This document shows, piece after piece, positions 38,518 through 48,849 of a stretch of DNA of 64,000 nucleotides. The position numbers and the translations under genes are program-made. This stretch comes from Pseudomaricurvus alcaniphilus (GTDB taxonomy: Bacteria; Pseudomonadota; Gammaproteobacteria; Pseudomonadales; Cellvibrionaceae): NCBI RefSeq assembly GCF_011440395.1, contig NZ_JAAOIX010000001.1:372001-436000 (forward strand), written 5' to 3'. Under the pieces are notes generated by a model that was given only the letters and a program-made list of their open reading frames with translations, was not told the origin of the DNA and did not search any database. Positions within the stretch are counted from its first letter, which is position 1, and each line of letters opens with the position of its first letter.

Positions 38518-38647
38518 ACAACCGTACCTTGCTGAGCCCCACCATCAGTTGTGCTATGCTTTAATCAGATGAAAGCAACAGCACAGCATTTTGTTCGCGA
38601 ATATTGCCTATTATGCCGTTAACCCCGCCAAAGCTCTATGTGACCCT

Positions 38648-39424
38648 ATGATAAACGTTATTATTGTGCCCGCCTTCCAGGATAATTACCTGTGGCTGTT
38701 TCATCGCCAGGGCAGTGACGCCGCCTATGCCGTCGACCCGGGTGAGGCGGCTCCGATCGAACAGGCGCTGCGAAAACACCGGTTACAGCTCGCCGGTATC
38801 CTTATCACCCATCATCACGCCGACCATATTGGCGGAGTCAATGCGCTGCTGCAGCAGCGCGACATCCCGGTATACGGTCCCCTTTCCAGCAAGATCCCGG
38901 CGGTTTCCCGGCCGCTCGCCGACGGTGACCTGCTGACCCTCGACGGCGGCGAAATCTCCTTCCGGGTACTGGCCGTACCCGGACACACACTGGAACACAT
39001 CGCCTACTTCAACCCGGATGAGCACCTGCTGTTTTGTGGCGATACCCTCTTTGCCGCCGGCTGCGGGCGGATGTTCGAGGGCAATCCGGTACAGATGCAG
39101 AACTCGCTGCAGAAACTGGCCGACTTACCGGCGGACACCACTGTCTATTGTGCCCACGAGTACACCCTCGCCAACCTGAAATTTGCCCTGCAGGTAGAGC
39201 AGAACAACCCGGCACTGCTGGCTCGCCAGCAGGAAGCCCAGCGCCTGCGCGCGGCCAACCAGCCTACCGTACCTTCCCGACTGAGCCTGGAACTGGCCAC
39301 CAATCCTTTCTTGCGCGTGACCCAACGCGCAGTAATCGAGGCCGCCAGTGCGTATAATGGCCGGCCGGTTGATAGCCCGGCGGAGGTTTTTGCAGCCCTG
39401 CGGCGCTGGAAGGACAACTTCTAG
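38648..39424 (+). CDS. gloB: Hydroxyacylglutathione hydrolase (glyoxalase II)
   Basis: 258 residues from the ATG at 38648, giving MINVIIVPAFQDNYLWLF as in known GloB proteins; the longer frame adds an unrelated leader. It hydrolyses S-lactoylglutathione in methylglyoxal detoxification. The metal-binding motif is ILITHHHADHIGG, with further ligands in VPGHTLEHIAYF, LFCGDTLFAAGCGRMFEG and YCAHEYTLANLKFA. The C-terminal substrate domain is present (TNPFLR, EVFAALRRWKDNF). Its stop, TTC TAG, lies within the terminal CTAG of the 169-bp element, so the element starts exactly at the end of the gene. Confidence 0.95.
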   Translation: MINVIIVPAFQDNYLWLFHRQGSDAAYAVDPGEAAPIEQALRKHRLQLAGILITHHHADHIGGVNALLQQRDIPVYGPLSSKIPAVSRPLADGDLLTLDGGEISFRVLAVPGHTLEHIAYFNPDEHLLFCGDTLFAAGCGRMFEGNPVQMQNSLQKLADLPADTTVYCAHEYTLANLKFALQVEQNNPALLARQQEAQRLRAANQPTVPSRLSLELATNPFLRVTQRAVIEAASAYNGRPVDSPAEVFAALRRWKDNF

Positions 39425-39589
39425 GAGTCTGTCGGACTTAGGTGCCCGTAGCGAGAGAAAGTCCGATTTGAGTCAGTTTTTAACCATTTTTGAGGCGAAT
39501 AGTGGTTCTATTAAACGAGAAAATGGTTAAAAAATGGCCAAACTCGGCTTTTTCGCAGCAGGGCAACCCTAAGTCCGACAGGCTCCTAG
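39421..39589. mobile_element. 169-bp CTAG-bounded palindromic MITE-like element, copy 3 (inverted)
   Basis: Reverse complement of copies 1 and 2, with one difference from copy 1. CTAG ends lie at 39421-39424 and 39586-39589. The adjoining gene, gloB, is on the plus strand, so relative to the gene the element has the same orientation as the other two copies: the end starting CTAGGAGTCTGTCGG is next to the stop codon. In this direction an imperfect stem (AAGTCCGATTTG with CAAACTCGGCTT) is followed by a T5 run. Confidence 0.88.
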
Positions 39590-39775
39590 CCCGGCCGGCC
39601 AGTGGAGGCAATAAAGCGCCCCGACAACCGTAAAATGCCCTTTTGACCACCCCATATAGCCATAAAGGGAAATGAACTTATCAGCCCCCTCACAGACTAA
39701 CTAAGGCTGTGAACAGCTAAATGCTGACCTGCTGTTAGTTTGACCTGCTGTGGGGTTGACCACGTAAACCCCGAA

Positions 39776-41467
39776 ATGATGAACAACAACCGAGCACGAC
39801 TTGAGCCCATGCCACTCGACCCGATACAAGCGAAACCAGGCCGTCGCCAGGGATTGACAATAAGCAGCGTTATTTTTGCCGTTATCCTGGTTCTTGCCGG
39901 CTGCTCTTTCAACGACACACAATCAGCTGCCACCGATGCCAGCCGAGCCAAACAGCTGGCCCAGACCCTGCAGAAAAGAAAGGCGGACCGACTCTGCCAG
40001 CTGCCAAACGATCACGCTGACCACTACCAGGAACCGGACTACAAGAGCCTGTGGAACAGATTGCGCAGCGGTTATCAACTGGCCGACATAGACCACCCCG
40101 AGGTCGACAAATACATCGACACCTACGTGCGGCACCCGGATTACCTGCCCCGCGTATCCAGGCGCAGTGCGCCCTTTCTCTACCATATTGTCAATGAACT
40201 GGAACAGCGGGGCATGCCACTGGAAATCGCCCTGCTGCCGGTGGTCGAAAGCGCCTTTGACCCCTTTGCCTATTCCCACGGCCGCGCTGCCGGCCTGTGG
40301 CAATTCATACCGGGTACGGGCCTGCAGTACGGCCTTAAGCAGAACTGGTGGTATGACGGCCGACGGGATTTTCTCGCCGCCACTAACGCCGCACTCGACT
40401 ACCTGTCTGACCTGCACCGGCGCCTGGATGGAGACTGGCTGCTGGCACTGGCGGCCTACAACTCTGGCGAGGGCAATGTGCGCAAGGCCATACGCAAGAA
40501 CCTGAAACGCGGCAAGGGTACGGATTTCTGGTCGCTGCAATTGCCCCGCGAGACGGAGGCGTATGTGCCGCAACTGCTGGCCGTCAGCCGTATCGTCCTG
40601 GATCCGCAAAGCTACCAGTTGGAACTGGAGGAAATCCCCAACCAGGCCGTTTTCGAGACCGTTGATACAGGCTCCCAAATCGACCTGGCCCAGGCTGCCA
40701 GCATGGCCGGCATCAGCATGGATGAGCTCTATCAACTCAATGCCGGTTTCAATCGCTGGGCCACGGACCCGGCGGGACCGCACCGACTGCTGATACCCAT
40801 AGAGAACGCCGACAACCTGCGCGCACAACTGGCGCAGAGCGGAGAAGACCGGGTCAGCTGGGAACGCTACCGGGTAAAATCCGGGGATTCATTGATCAGC
40901 ATAGCCAGCCGCCATAAGACCACGGTCGCGGTGCTGAAGGAAAACAACAAAATCAGTGGCAATATGATTCGGGCGGGGCAAATGCTGCTGATCCCCTCTG
41001 CCAGCCTGGCGGCCCAGGACTATTCCCTGAGCAAAGAGCAGCGCTTGCTGCGCACCCAGTCCCGCGCCAGCGGCCCCCAAGGCAGCCGCAAAATTACTTA
41101 CACAGTCAACTCTGGCGACTCCCTCTGGAGCATCGCCAAGACCCACAAAGTCAAGGTTAGTCAGCTGGCGAAGTGGAACGGGATGGCGCCGCGGGATACC
41201 CTCAAGCTGCGGCAGAAGCTGGTGATCTGGACGCCGCTTGAAAATACGGTGGCGACCTCCGGGACTTCTGCACTCAAGGATCCGCTGGTGCGCAAGCTGG
41301 CCTATACTGTGCGCAACGGCGACTCCCTGGCCGCCATCGCCGGCAAGTTCAACCTGAAGGTGCAGGACATCTCGCGCTGGAACTCAATCGATCAGTCCTC
41401 CTACATCCACCCCGGGCAGTCATTGACCCTCTATGTCGACGTCACTCGCACCACCAGTCGCAACTAA
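39776..41467 (+). CDS. mltD: Membrane-bound lytic transglycosylase D with three LysM domains
   Basis: 563 residues if started at ATG 39776; an ATG at 39809 (MPLDPIQ) is also possible, as neither has a good ribosome-binding site. A lipoprotein signal ends VILVLAGC. The SLT domain shows LLPVVESAFDPFAYSHGRAAGLWQF with the catalytic glutamate, and ALAAYNSGEGNVRKAI. Three LysM modules follow at the C-terminus (YRVKSGDSLISIA, YTVNSGDSLWSIA, YTVRNGDSLAAIA), one more than E. coli MltD. It cleaves peptidoglycan glycan strands from the outer membrane. It follows gloB, as in Pseudomonas and E. coli, but here a 169-bp element separates them. Confidence 0.93.
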   Translation: MMNNNRARLEPMPLDPIQAKPGRRQGLTISSVIFAVILVLAGCSFNDTQSAATDASRAKQLAQTLQKRKADRLCQLPNDHADHYQEPDYKSLWNRLRSGYQLADIDHPEVDKYIDTYVRHPDYLPRVSRRSAPFLYHIVNELEQRGMPLEIALLPVVESAFDPFAYSHGRAAGLWQFIPGTGLQYGLKQNWWYDGRRDFLAATNAALDYLSDLHRRLDGDWLLALAAYNSGEGNVRKAIRKNLKRGKGTDFWSLQLPRETEAYVPQLLAVSRIVLDPQSYQLELEEIPNQAVFETVDTGSQIDLAQAASMAGISMDELYQLNAGFNRWATDPAGPHRLLIPIENADNLRAQLAQSGEDRVSWERYRVKSGDSLISIASRHKTTVAVLKENNKISGNMIRAGQMLLIPSASLAAQDYSLSKEQRLLRTQSRASGPQGSRKITYTVNSGDSLWSIAKTHKVKVSQLAKWNGMAPRDTLKLRQKLVIWTPLENTVATSGTSALKDPLVRKLAYTVRNGDSLAAIAGKFNLKVQDISRWNSIDQSSYIHPGQSLTLYVDVTRTTSRN

Positions 41468-41569
41468 CAGCTTTTACAAACAAGCTGCAGGCGGCTGTTT
41501 GCACTGCATGGCAGAGCCGCGGCCGTGTAGTGCAGGAATCTTCTGCTGGTGAAGATTTCCAATGCGCGG

Positions 41570-43006
41570 CTAGCGAACTCGCCGCTCTGAAATCAGGCGC
41601 AGGCTCATTTCAGTCTGGATCATAAAGTGGCGGAAGCTCTGGAACTGATCTTCCCCCAATGCCCCGCCGGATTGGCAGCGATCGGCGTAGAACAGCGCGA
41701 TGCAGCGTTTGCCGAGAAATATGCCCGCCACGAACGCCGGGTAACAACCCACCACCTGGCGAATTTCGGGGTTGCAACGGCGCTTGTGTTGCTCCATATA
41801 ATCGGCGCCATACCACTGCGGCTGCTGCTTTCGAATCGCCTCGGTGAAAATATTTTCCTCTGTCCTGGCCACGGAGAAATTAAATTTGTCACGCCACTTT
41901 TCGGTGCCCTGGCCCAGCACAAACTTGGCGCTAACCCGCCCCCCCTGGACAAATCCAAGCACTACCCGTTCGAGCCCAATACCGCGATGCAAGCCCTCCA
42001 GTACCATCTGGAAAACGGCGTTCACATCCAGGTGTTCCAGCAAGGCGTTGGACAGGTCGCGCAACACACTTAACTGCAAATCCGGGTTAGGTTGCAAGGG
42101 TTCAGGCTGCTGCAGTTCGGAATCGGATTGCTCTAACCGGCGGCGTCCGGGGATCAAGTGGCATACCTGCGGCGCGCCGAAGGCCAGCGCCACCGCAGCC
42201 GCCTCTTCCGCTGCCGCCTCTGCCCGCTGGCGAACCTCGCGATACCCCTGACCAGTAAACTTTGACACCCGCTGCAATACCGCCTCCATTTCGCTGGAGT
42301 CCCAGCCATAACGGGTCGCCTGGGTAATTTCTTCTCCCAGGCACACCGCGCTGACCTTCGGCGATGGGGATTTGGCCGGATAGAGCGACTGCTCCAGTGT
42401 TTCACCCAGTTTCCAGTTGACCGCCAGGGCCCTGGTTATCGACTTGAACGAACAACCCAGCACCTGCTCCGCAACGCTGCCCTGCTCGTTTGGATCGGCC
42501 GCCTGTAACCGCTCTTCCAACTCGTCGGCAAGTACCCCGCCGCTGGACCAGAACGCCAGTTCCGACAAGTGGTAAAGCAGGCCGGCGATAAAGACCTCCT
42601 CGCGACTGCTGTCGTTGGTCTTGCCCACCAGGGTTCGCGCCTGCACCGCCGAGTGAAAGCCAAATGCCATTTGCTTGAGCAGTCGCTCCCGGGGCTGCTT
42701 GCCCAGCAGCGAGTCAATAATCATGACGCTGATACAGATGGCACGCACCCCACCAAAGCCGATCAGCACAATGGCCCGGCTGACAGTATTGATGGGAAAG
42801 CTGGAGGGGTTGTACATGACGCTGTTGGCGATTCTGAGCACCTGCGAGGTCAGGTTGGCATCCCGCAGCACCACTTCCGCCAGCTGGTTTATCTCGGTAT
42901 CGTCATCCCCGGTCAGCTCATTGAGCTCCTGCACCACGTTCGCCAGCACAGGCATTTCAGTTTTGCCCAATTTCTCAACCCAGGCCTCCAGTCCTTTAAT
43001 CTTCAT
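41570..43006 (-). CDS. HDOD-domain signalling protein with C-terminal GAF-like region
   Basis: 478 residues. The N-terminal HDOD domain (about 15-210) has TEMPVLANVVQELNELT, QVLRIANSVMYNPSS, ISRAIVLIGFGGVRAICISV-type and EEVFIAGLLYHLSELAFW stretches. The true HD metal site is absent, as is normal for HDOD. After a Gln/Pro linker (LEQSDSELQQPEPLQPNPD) a second domain at about 320-470 looks GAF-like (LLEHLDVNAVFQMVLEGLHRGIGLERVVLG). Such proteins act in regulatory signalling, often with cyclic-di-GMP or stress pathways. It is convergent with mltD and divergent from the peptide transporter operon. The specific role is unknown. Confidence 0.83.
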   Translation of the reverse strand: MKIKGLEAWVEKLGKTEMPVLANVVQELNELTGDDDTEINQLAEVVLRDANLTSQVLRIANSVMYNPSSFPINTVSRAIVLIGFGGVRAICISVMIIDSLLGKQPRERLLKQMAFGFHSAVQARTLVGKTNDSSREEVFIAGLLYHLSELAFWSSGGVLADELEERLQAADPNEQGSVAEQVLGCSFKSITRALAVNWKLGETLEQSLYPAKSPSPKVSAVCLGEEITQATRYGWDSSEMEAVLQRVSKFTGQGYREVRQRAEAAAEEAAAVALAFGAPQVCHLIPGRRRLEQSDSELQQPEPLQPNPDLQLSVLRDLSNALLEHLDVNAVFQMVLEGLHRGIGLERVVLGFVQGGRVSAKFVLGQGTEKWRDKFNFSVARTEENIFTEAIRKQQPQWYGADYMEQHKRRCNPEIRQVVGCYPAFVAGIFLGKRCIALFYADRCQSGGALGEDQFQSFRHFMIQTEMSLRLISERRVR

Positions 43007-43173
43007 AAGCGGTAATTCGTTTGCAGCTTGCTATCAGTTACCGAAGTTTAGACCATCAATTGACTTTGTAACAAAGTTTGCGGGTTACCCACACAATACT
43101 GGCAATTGGGATAAAAATCCGTACTCTACAGTCAAACCTGACTCAGCCATCAAAAACTCTCAGCAGGAGCTTC

Positions 43174-45039
43174 ATGCCGTTCCAAACCGCTACTTTTCCA
43201 TTGCCTGGCCGGGGGCTCGCCCGCCACTATCTGTTGCTAGCCGCCCTGTTACTGCTCAATGCCTTCGTCTGCGCAACGGAGACCACGGTCAGCCATGCCG
43301 TGGCAATGCACGGACAACCGAAATACGGCCCGGACTTTGAGCGCTTTGATTACACCTCCGCAGAAGCCAGCAAAGGCGGTGCTATCACCCTGCACGAACT
43401 CGGCACCTTCGACAGCCTCAACGGCTTTATTGCCAAGGGTACTGCAGCGGCGGCCACCGGGCAGATTTACGACACACTCACGGTCAGCTCCGCCGATGAA
43501 CCTTTTACCCAATACGGACTGGTTGCCAAAGCGATCGAATACCCCCAAGACCGCTCCTGGGTAATTTTTCATCTCAATAAACAGGCACGCTTTCACGACG
43601 GCAAAGCCTTGACCGCCGCGGATGTGAAATACACCTTTGAGTTGCTGACCACCAAGGGCAACCCGTTCTACAGCTTTTATTACGCCGATGTCACGTCCGT
43701 CGAAGTGCTGACGCCACACAAGGTTCGCTTTAACTTCCGCGAGGATTCCAGTCACGAGACACTGCTGATCATTGGCCAATTGCCGGTATTGCCAAAGCAC
43801 TTTTGGGAAACCAGGGAGTTCGAGCAATCCAGCCTGGAAATTCCCCTCGGCAGCGGCCCCTATAAAATCACCGCGGTCGACCCCGGCCGCTCGATCACCC
43901 TCAGCCGGGTAAAAGACTACTGGGGAGAAGATCACCCGGTGCGCCGGGGCTTCAATAATTTTGACCAGATCACCTACGATTACTATCGCGACGACGTGGT
44001 CGCGCTGGAAGCCTTCAAAGCCGGCGAGTATGACTACCGTGCCGAGCGCACATCCAAGCTCTGGGCCACCGCTTACAACAGCGATGCACTCAAGGATGGC
44101 CGCATCAAGAAGATAGAAATCCCCCACCAGAACCCCACCGGCATGCAGGCTTTTATTTTCAACCTGCGCAACCCATTGTTCCAGGATCGCACCCTGAGGC
44201 AAGCCATAAGCCTGGCGTTCGATTTCGAGTGGGCCAATAAAAACCTGTTTTATGACGCCTACACCCGCACCCGCAGCTTTTTTTCCAATTCCGACCTGGC
44301 TTCCTCCGGCCTGCCCGGCGCCGAGGAACTGGCACTGCTGGAACCCTTCCGCAAGCAACTGCCAGCCGAGGTGTTTAACCAGCCATTCAGCTTGCCCTCG
44401 TCCAATGGCAGTGACCACAATCGCACCAATCTGCGCGCCGCCAAGCGCCTGCTGGACGAGGCAGGTTATCGGGTCGTCAACGGCACCCTGGTTACCCCCG
44501 GCAACAAGACTCCGGTTGAGTTCGAACTGTTGCTCTACGATGCCAACTTTGAAAGAATTGCCAACCCGTTTGTACAGGGGCTGAAAAAGCTTGGCATTAT
44601 CGTCACCATCAGGATTGTCGACACCTCGCAATTTATCAATCGGCGCAGGAATTTTGATTTCGATATGATCAGCCATGTGATTGGTCAGTCTCTCAGCCCC
44701 GGCAACGAGCAGCGTGACTTCTGGTACTCGGAGGCCGCCGACATGGAAGGCAGCCGCAACCTGATTGGGGTTAAAAGCCCGGTGGTGGACGCCCTGGTCG
44801 ACGAGATAATCCAGGCCAAGACCCGCCCGCAACTGATTGTCGCCTGCCGGGCATTGGACCGGGTATTGCTGCACAGTCACTACGTCATCCCGCAATGGCA
44901 TATCAACAAACACCGCATCGCCTACTGGGACAAGTTTAATAAGCCGGCCATAGATCCACCCTACGACCCCACCTTCGACACCGGTTTTTTCAGCTGGTGG
45001 CTCAAGCCCCAGTGGCAGTCGTCAAGCAGGCCTGAATAG
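43174..45039 (+). CDS. yejA: Periplasmic peptide-binding protein YejA (ABC importer)
   Basis: 621 residues from the ATG at 43174, which has AGGAG 5 bases upstream and opens a clear signal peptide ([17 protein letters not shown]). It belongs to the family-5 extracellular solute-binding proteins: HALALHG-like [18 protein letters not shown], the SBP signature in [36 protein letters not shown], and [17 protein letters not shown] near the end. The YejA subgroup binds peptides and, in E. coli, microcin C. It leads a four-gene operon (yejA-yejB-yejE-yejF) with 8-base or smaller gaps. The ligand range cannot be told from sequence. Confidence 0.93.
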   Translation: MPFQTATFPLPGRGLARHYLLLAALLLLNAFVCATETTVSHAVAMHGQPKYGPDFERFDYTSAEASKGGAITLHELGTFDSLNGFIAKGTAAAATGQIYDTLTVSSADEPFTQYGLVAKAIEYPQDRSWVIFHLNKQARFHDGKALTAADVKYTFELLTTKGNPFYSFYYADVTSVEVLTPHKVRFNFREDSSHETLLIIGQLPVLPKHFWETREFEQSSLEIPLGSGPYKITAVDPGRSITLSRVKDYWGEDHPVRRGFNNFDQITYDYYRDDVVALEAFKAGEYDYRAERTSKLWATAYNSDALKDGRIKKIEIPHQNPTGMQAFIFNLRNPLFQDRTLRQAISLAFDFEWANKNLFYDAYTRTRSFFSNSDLASSGLPGAEELALLEPFRKQLPAEVFNQPFSLPSSNGSDHNRTNLRAAKRLLDEAGYRVVNGTLVTPGNKTPVEFELLLYDANFERIANPFVQGLKKLGIIVTIRIVDTSQFINRRRNFDFDMISHVIGQSLSPGNEQRDFWYSEAADMEGSRNLIGVKSPVVDALVDEIIQAKTRPQLIVACRALDRVLLHSHYVIPQWHINKHRIAYWDKFNKPAIDPPYDPTFDTGFFSWWLKPQWQSSSRPE

Positions 45040-45047
45040 CACGCCGT

Positions 45048-46127
45048 ATGGGAACCTATATTGCTCGCCGCCTGCTGCTCATGATCCCCACACTGCTGGG
45101 TATCATGACCATCAACTTTTTAATCGTCCAGGCCGCGCCCGGCGGCCCGGTGGAGCAAATGATCTTCCAACTGGAGGGCCACAGCGACGGCGCCGCCACT
45201 GCTCGCATCAGTTCCAGCGGTGGCGAGACCAGTCTCGCCAGCAATAAATACCGCGGTGGCCAGGGCCTGCCACCGGAAGTGATCGCTCGCATTGAAGCCA
45301 TGTACGGGTTTGACAAACCCGCGGGGGAACGCTTTTTCGATATGCTGGGCCAGTATGCCCGCTTTGACTTTGGCGACAGCTTTTTTCGCAATGCCAGCGT
45401 CATCAGCCTGATCAAGGACAAAATGCCCACCTCTATTTCATTGGGTTTGTGGAGCACACTGATCATTTACCTGGTATCGATTCCGCTGGGTATCCGCAAG
45501 GCAGTTCACCACGGCTCAAATTTTGACGTCTGGTCCAGCACGATTATTATCCTGGGATACGCCATTCCCGGCTTTTTGTTTGCCATACTGCTGATCGTAT
45601 TTTTTGCCGGAGGCAGTTACCTGGACTGGTTTCCCCTGCGCGGGTTGACCTCGCCGAACTGGGCAGAACTGTCACTGCTGGGCAAGATCGGCGATTACTT
45701 TTGGCACCTGGCACTGCCACTTGTGGCCTATACCATCGGCGGCTTTGCCACCCTGACCATGCTCACCAAAAATTCGTTTCTCGATGAAATCAACAAGCAA
45801 TACGTGCTCACCGCAAGGGCCAAGGGCCTGTCTGAATCCAGGGTGCTGTATGGCCACGTATTTCGCAACGCGATGCTGATCATCATTTCCGGCTTTCCGG
45901 CGGCCTTCGTTGGAATATTCTTTACCGGCTCGCTATTGATCGAAGTCATATTTTCCCTGGACGGACTCGGCTTGCTCGGCTTCGAAGCGGTAAAGACCCG
46001 GGATTACCCGATTATTTTTGGCACACTGTATATCTTTACCCTGATTGGTCTGCTGGTGAAACTGCTGTCGGACCTGGTATACGTGCTGGTCGACCCCCGC
46101 ATTCATTTTGACAGCCAGGGCGCGTAA
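45048..46127 (+). CDS. yejB: Peptide ABC transporter permease YejB
   Basis: 359 residues, a DppB-type permease. The N-terminus [20 protein letters not shown] is the usual first helix of these permeases. A periplasmic insertion around residues 40-100 ([18 protein letters not shown] and beyond) is typical of YejB. Later helices include the EAA loop at [25 protein letters not shown], which contacts the ATPase. It begins 8 bases after yejA and ends 5 bases before yejE. It forms the membrane channel with YejE. Confidence 0.94.
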   Translation: MGTYIARRLLLMIPTLLGIMTINFLIVQAAPGGPVEQMIFQLEGHSDGAATARISSSGGETSLASNKYRGGQGLPPEVIARIEAMYGFDKPAGERFFDMLGQYARFDFGDSFFRNASVISLIKDKMPTSISLGLWSTLIIYLVSIPLGIRKAVHHGSNFDVWSSTIIILGYAIPGFLFAILLIVFFAGGSYLDWFPLRGLTSPNWAELSLLGKIGDYFWHLALPLVAYTIGGFATLTMLTKNSFLDEINKQYVLTARAKGLSESRVLYGHVFRNAMLIIISGFPAAFVGIFFTGSLLIEVIFSLDGLGLLGFEAVKTRDYPIIFGTLYIFTLIGLLVKLLSDLVYVLVDPRIHFDSQGA

Positions 46128-46132
46128 CACCA

Positions 46133-47188
46133 TTGAACACTCTTATCCCAAACCGTTTCCGCCCGCAACTGAGTCCGCTCAATCGGCGCCGGGTCCGTGC
46201 TTTTTGGAAAAATCGGCGCGCCTGCTGGAGCCTATGGATCCTCGGGGTGCTGTTTTTTCTCTCACTGTTCGCCGAGTTTATTGCTAATGATCGCCCACTG
46301 CTGGTGGTGTATGACAGCGGCATTTACTTTCCAGTACTCAAGTCCTACCCCGAGACAACCTTTGGGGGTGACTTTGATACCGAAGCTGACTACGCCGACG
46401 ACTATGTCATTGCGCTAATCGAAGAGAACGGCTGGATTTTATGGCCGCCCGTGCCCTACAACTACGATACCCACATCGCCAACCTGCCCGCGCCGGCACC
46501 TTCGCCGCCATCGGCCGCCAATTGGCTTGGCACTGACGACCAGGCTCGCGATGTGTTCGCCCGAGTGATATACGGGTTTCGCATATCGATGCTGTTTGCC
46601 ATCGCTCTCACCCTCGGCAGCTGCCTGCTAGGCATCACGGTGGGCGCGCTGCAAGGTTATTTCGGCGGCAAGGCGGATCTGCTCGGACAGCGCTTGCTGG
46701 AGATCTGGGGCGGCTTGCCGGTGCTGTTTCTGCTGATCATTATGGCCAATTTTGTGGCACCCAGTTTTGGCTGGCTTTTGCTTATCATGCTGTTGTTCAG
46801 CTGGACCTCACTGGTGGACGTAGTGCGGGCTGAATTTTTACGGGGTCGCAACCTGGAATATGTGCGCGCCGCGAAAGCCATGGGAGTTCCCGACCACACG
46901 GTCATGTTGCGCCACATCCTGCCCAACGCCATGGTCGCTACTGTCACCCTGGTGCCCTTTCTCCTCAGTGGCGCCATAACCACACTCACCTCGCTGGACT
47001 TTCTCGGTTTTGGCATGCCACCTGGCTCTCCTTCACTCGGTGAACTGGTCGCCCAGGGCAAGGGCAACCTGCACGCCCCGTGGCTGGCCATCACCGCCTT
47101 CGCTGTTCTGGCGAGCACCTTGACCCTGCTGGTGTTTATCGGCGAGGGAGTTCGCGACGCATTTGACCCAAGGCTAGTCAGTAAATGA
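46133..47188 (+). CDS. yejE: Peptide ABC transporter permease YejE
   Basis: 351 residues, DppC type. No ATG is available in frame near the conserved N-terminus; the start appears to be TTG at 46133, giving MNTLIPNRFRPQLSPLNRRR, then a first helix LWILGVLFFLSLFAEFIAND that is characteristic of YejE. A large periplasmic loop (YFPVLKSYPETTFGGDFDTE) precedes the permease core, with WLGTDDQARDVFARVIYGFR and the EAA loop EYVRAAKAMGVPDHTVMLRHILPNAM. It overlaps yejF by 4 bases (ATGA). The unusual start may keep its level in step with YejB by coupled translation. Confidence 0.92.
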   Translation: MNTLIPNRFRPQLSPLNRRRVRAFWKNRRACWSLWILGVLFFLSLFAEFIANDRPLLVVYDSGIYFPVLKSYPETTFGGDFDTEADYADDYVIALIEENGWILWPPVPYNYDTHIANLPAPAPSPPSAANWLGTDDQARDVFARVIYGFRISMLFAIALTLGSCLLGITVGALQGYFGGKADLLGQRLLEIWGGLPVLFLLIIMANFVAPSFGWLLLIMLLFSWTSLVDVVRAEFLRGRNLEYVRAAKAMGVPDHTVMLRHILPNAMVATVTLVPFLLSGAITTLTSLDFLGFGMPPGSPSLGELVAQGKGNLHAPWLAITAFAVLASTLTLLVFIGEGVRDAFDPRLVSK

Positions 47189-48825
47189 CCCATGCTAATC
47201 AATCACCCGATAACAAAACCCGGCCCATCCTGGAGGTTGAGGATTTGTCGGTGCTGTTCCGGCAGGACGGCAAATCCACAAGCGCCGTCAACAACCTCAG
47301 CTTTGCCATGTACAAAGGGGAAACCCTGGCCCTGGTGGGTGAATCCGGGTCCGGCAAATCGGTAACTGCCCAGGCCATTATGCGCCTGCTGCCCTACCCC
47401 ATGGCCTCGCACCCAAGCGGCCGGGTATTGTTTGGCGGCAAGGATCTATTGCAGTTGGACCAGGTGCAGATGCAGTCGATTCGAGGCAATCGTATCGGCA
47501 TGATTTTCCAGGAGCCCATGACCGCCCTGAACCCCCTGCACACGGTCGAAAAACAGATCGGCGAAGTAGTCTGCCTGCATCGCGGGCTCAAGCCCGCGCA
47601 GGTCAGGCCCATCGTTTTGGACCTGCTACGCCAGGTCAATATCCCGGAACCGGAACGACGCCTGCGCTCCTATCCCCACGAACTTTCCGGCGGCCAGCGC
47701 CAGCGCGTCATGATTGCCATGGCACTGGCCAACGAGCCGGAGTTGCTGATCGCCGACGAGCCGACCACGGCTCTCGACGTCACCGTGCAGAAAGAAATCC
47801 TGCAGCTGTTAGCAGACCTGCAGCGCCAGCAGCAACTGGCTCTGCTGCTGATCACCCACGACCTGGGGCTGGTTGCGCACTGTGCACAGAGGGTTGTGGT
47901 AATGAAGAACGGTGCAGCCGTCGAGCAGGGTAGCGTCAGCCGCGTCCTGAACGAACCCAGCCATGAATACACCCGCCAACTGATCCAAAGTGATCCGGGG
48001 CAAGTGGAGTTACGCCACCAGCAGGACGGTAGCACGCCGCTATTGGCGGTCAGGGATTTAAACGTAAACTTCTGCCTGAAGAAGAGCATCCTCGGCAAGC
48101 CGCTCGCACAATTCCACGCAGTGGTCAATGCGTCGCTGTCGCTCAACGTTGGGGAAACACTCGGCATTGTCGGTGAGAGCGGCTCTGGCAAGTCCACCCT
48201 GGCACTGGCCATCCTGCGGCTCATCGAGTCCAGCGGCCAAATTGTGTTCCAGGGCACTGAGCTGCAGGGACGCAAAGAGCGCCTGCTGCGCCCTCTGCGA
48301 CGCCACCTGCAAGTGGTGTTCCAGGATCCCTTTGCCAGTTTGAGCCCGCGCCTCAGTATTGCCGCTATCATTAGCGAAGGGCTGCAAATCCACGAACCGG
48401 TCAGCGCAGAAGAATGTGACCGCAGAGTGATTGCGGTTATGCAAGAGGTTGGGCTGGACCCAAGCTGGCGTCACCGCTATCCCCACGAGTTCTCCGGTGG
48501 CCAGCGCCAGCGTATCGCCATCGCCCGGGCCCTGATTCTCGACCCGCGGGTGCTTATCCTGGACGAACCCACCTCAGCATTGGATCGGGCAGTGCAGGTC
48601 AAAGTGATCCATTTGTTGCGCGCCCTGCAGCGCAAGCGTGGCATTAGTTACATTTTTATCAGTCACGACTTGCAGGTTATCCGCGCCCTGAGTCACCGGG
48701 TGCTGGTAATGAAAGACGGCCATATAATTGAATCCGGGCTCGCCGGCGACATCTTTAAACACCCCGCCAACGCGTACACCAAGGCACTGCTGGAAGCCAG
48801 CTTTCTGCCGGGCGCGATCAGCTAA
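47185..48825 (+). CDS. yejF: Peptide ABC transporter ATP-binding protein YejF (two NBDs)
   Basis: 546 residues holding two ATPase domains fused in one chain, like E. coli YejF. The first has Walker [16 protein letters not shown], signature [15 protein letters not shown] and Walker [15 protein letters not shown]. The second has Walker [18 protein letters not shown], signature [15 protein letters not shown] and Walker [16 protein letters not shown]-loops are ITHDLGLV and ISHDLQVI. Both sites look complete. It powers import by YejA, YejB and YejE. It is the last gene of the operon, convergent with ppiD 24 bases away; no clear terminator is visible between them. Confidence 0.95.
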   Translation: MTHANQSPDNKTRPILEVEDLSVLFRQDGKSTSAVNNLSFAMYKGETLALVGESGSGKSVTAQAIMRLLPYPMASHPSGRVLFGGKDLLQLDQVQMQSIRGNRIGMIFQEPMTALNPLHTVEKQIGEVVCLHRGLKPAQVRPIVLDLLRQVNIPEPERRLRSYPHELSGGQRQRVMIAMALANEPELLIADEPTTALDVTVQKEILQLLADLQRQQQLALLLITHDLGLVAHCAQRVVVMKNGAAVEQGSVSRVLNEPSHEYTRQLIQSDPGQVELRHQQDGSTPLLAVRDLNVNFCLKKSILGKPLAQFHAVVNASLSLNVGETLGIVGESGSGKSTLALAILRLIESSGQIVFQGTELQGRKERLLRPLRRHLQVVFQDPFASLSPRLSIAAIISEGLQIHEPVSAEECDRRVIAVMQEVGLDPSWRHRYPHEFSGGQRQRIAIARALILDPRVLILDEPTSALDRAVQVKVIHLLRALQRKRGISYIFISHDLQVIRALSHRVLVMKDGHIIESGLAGDIFKHPANAYTKALLEASFLPGAIS

Positions 48826-48849
48826 CCGCGCCCTTTTCCTGGCTTCGCC

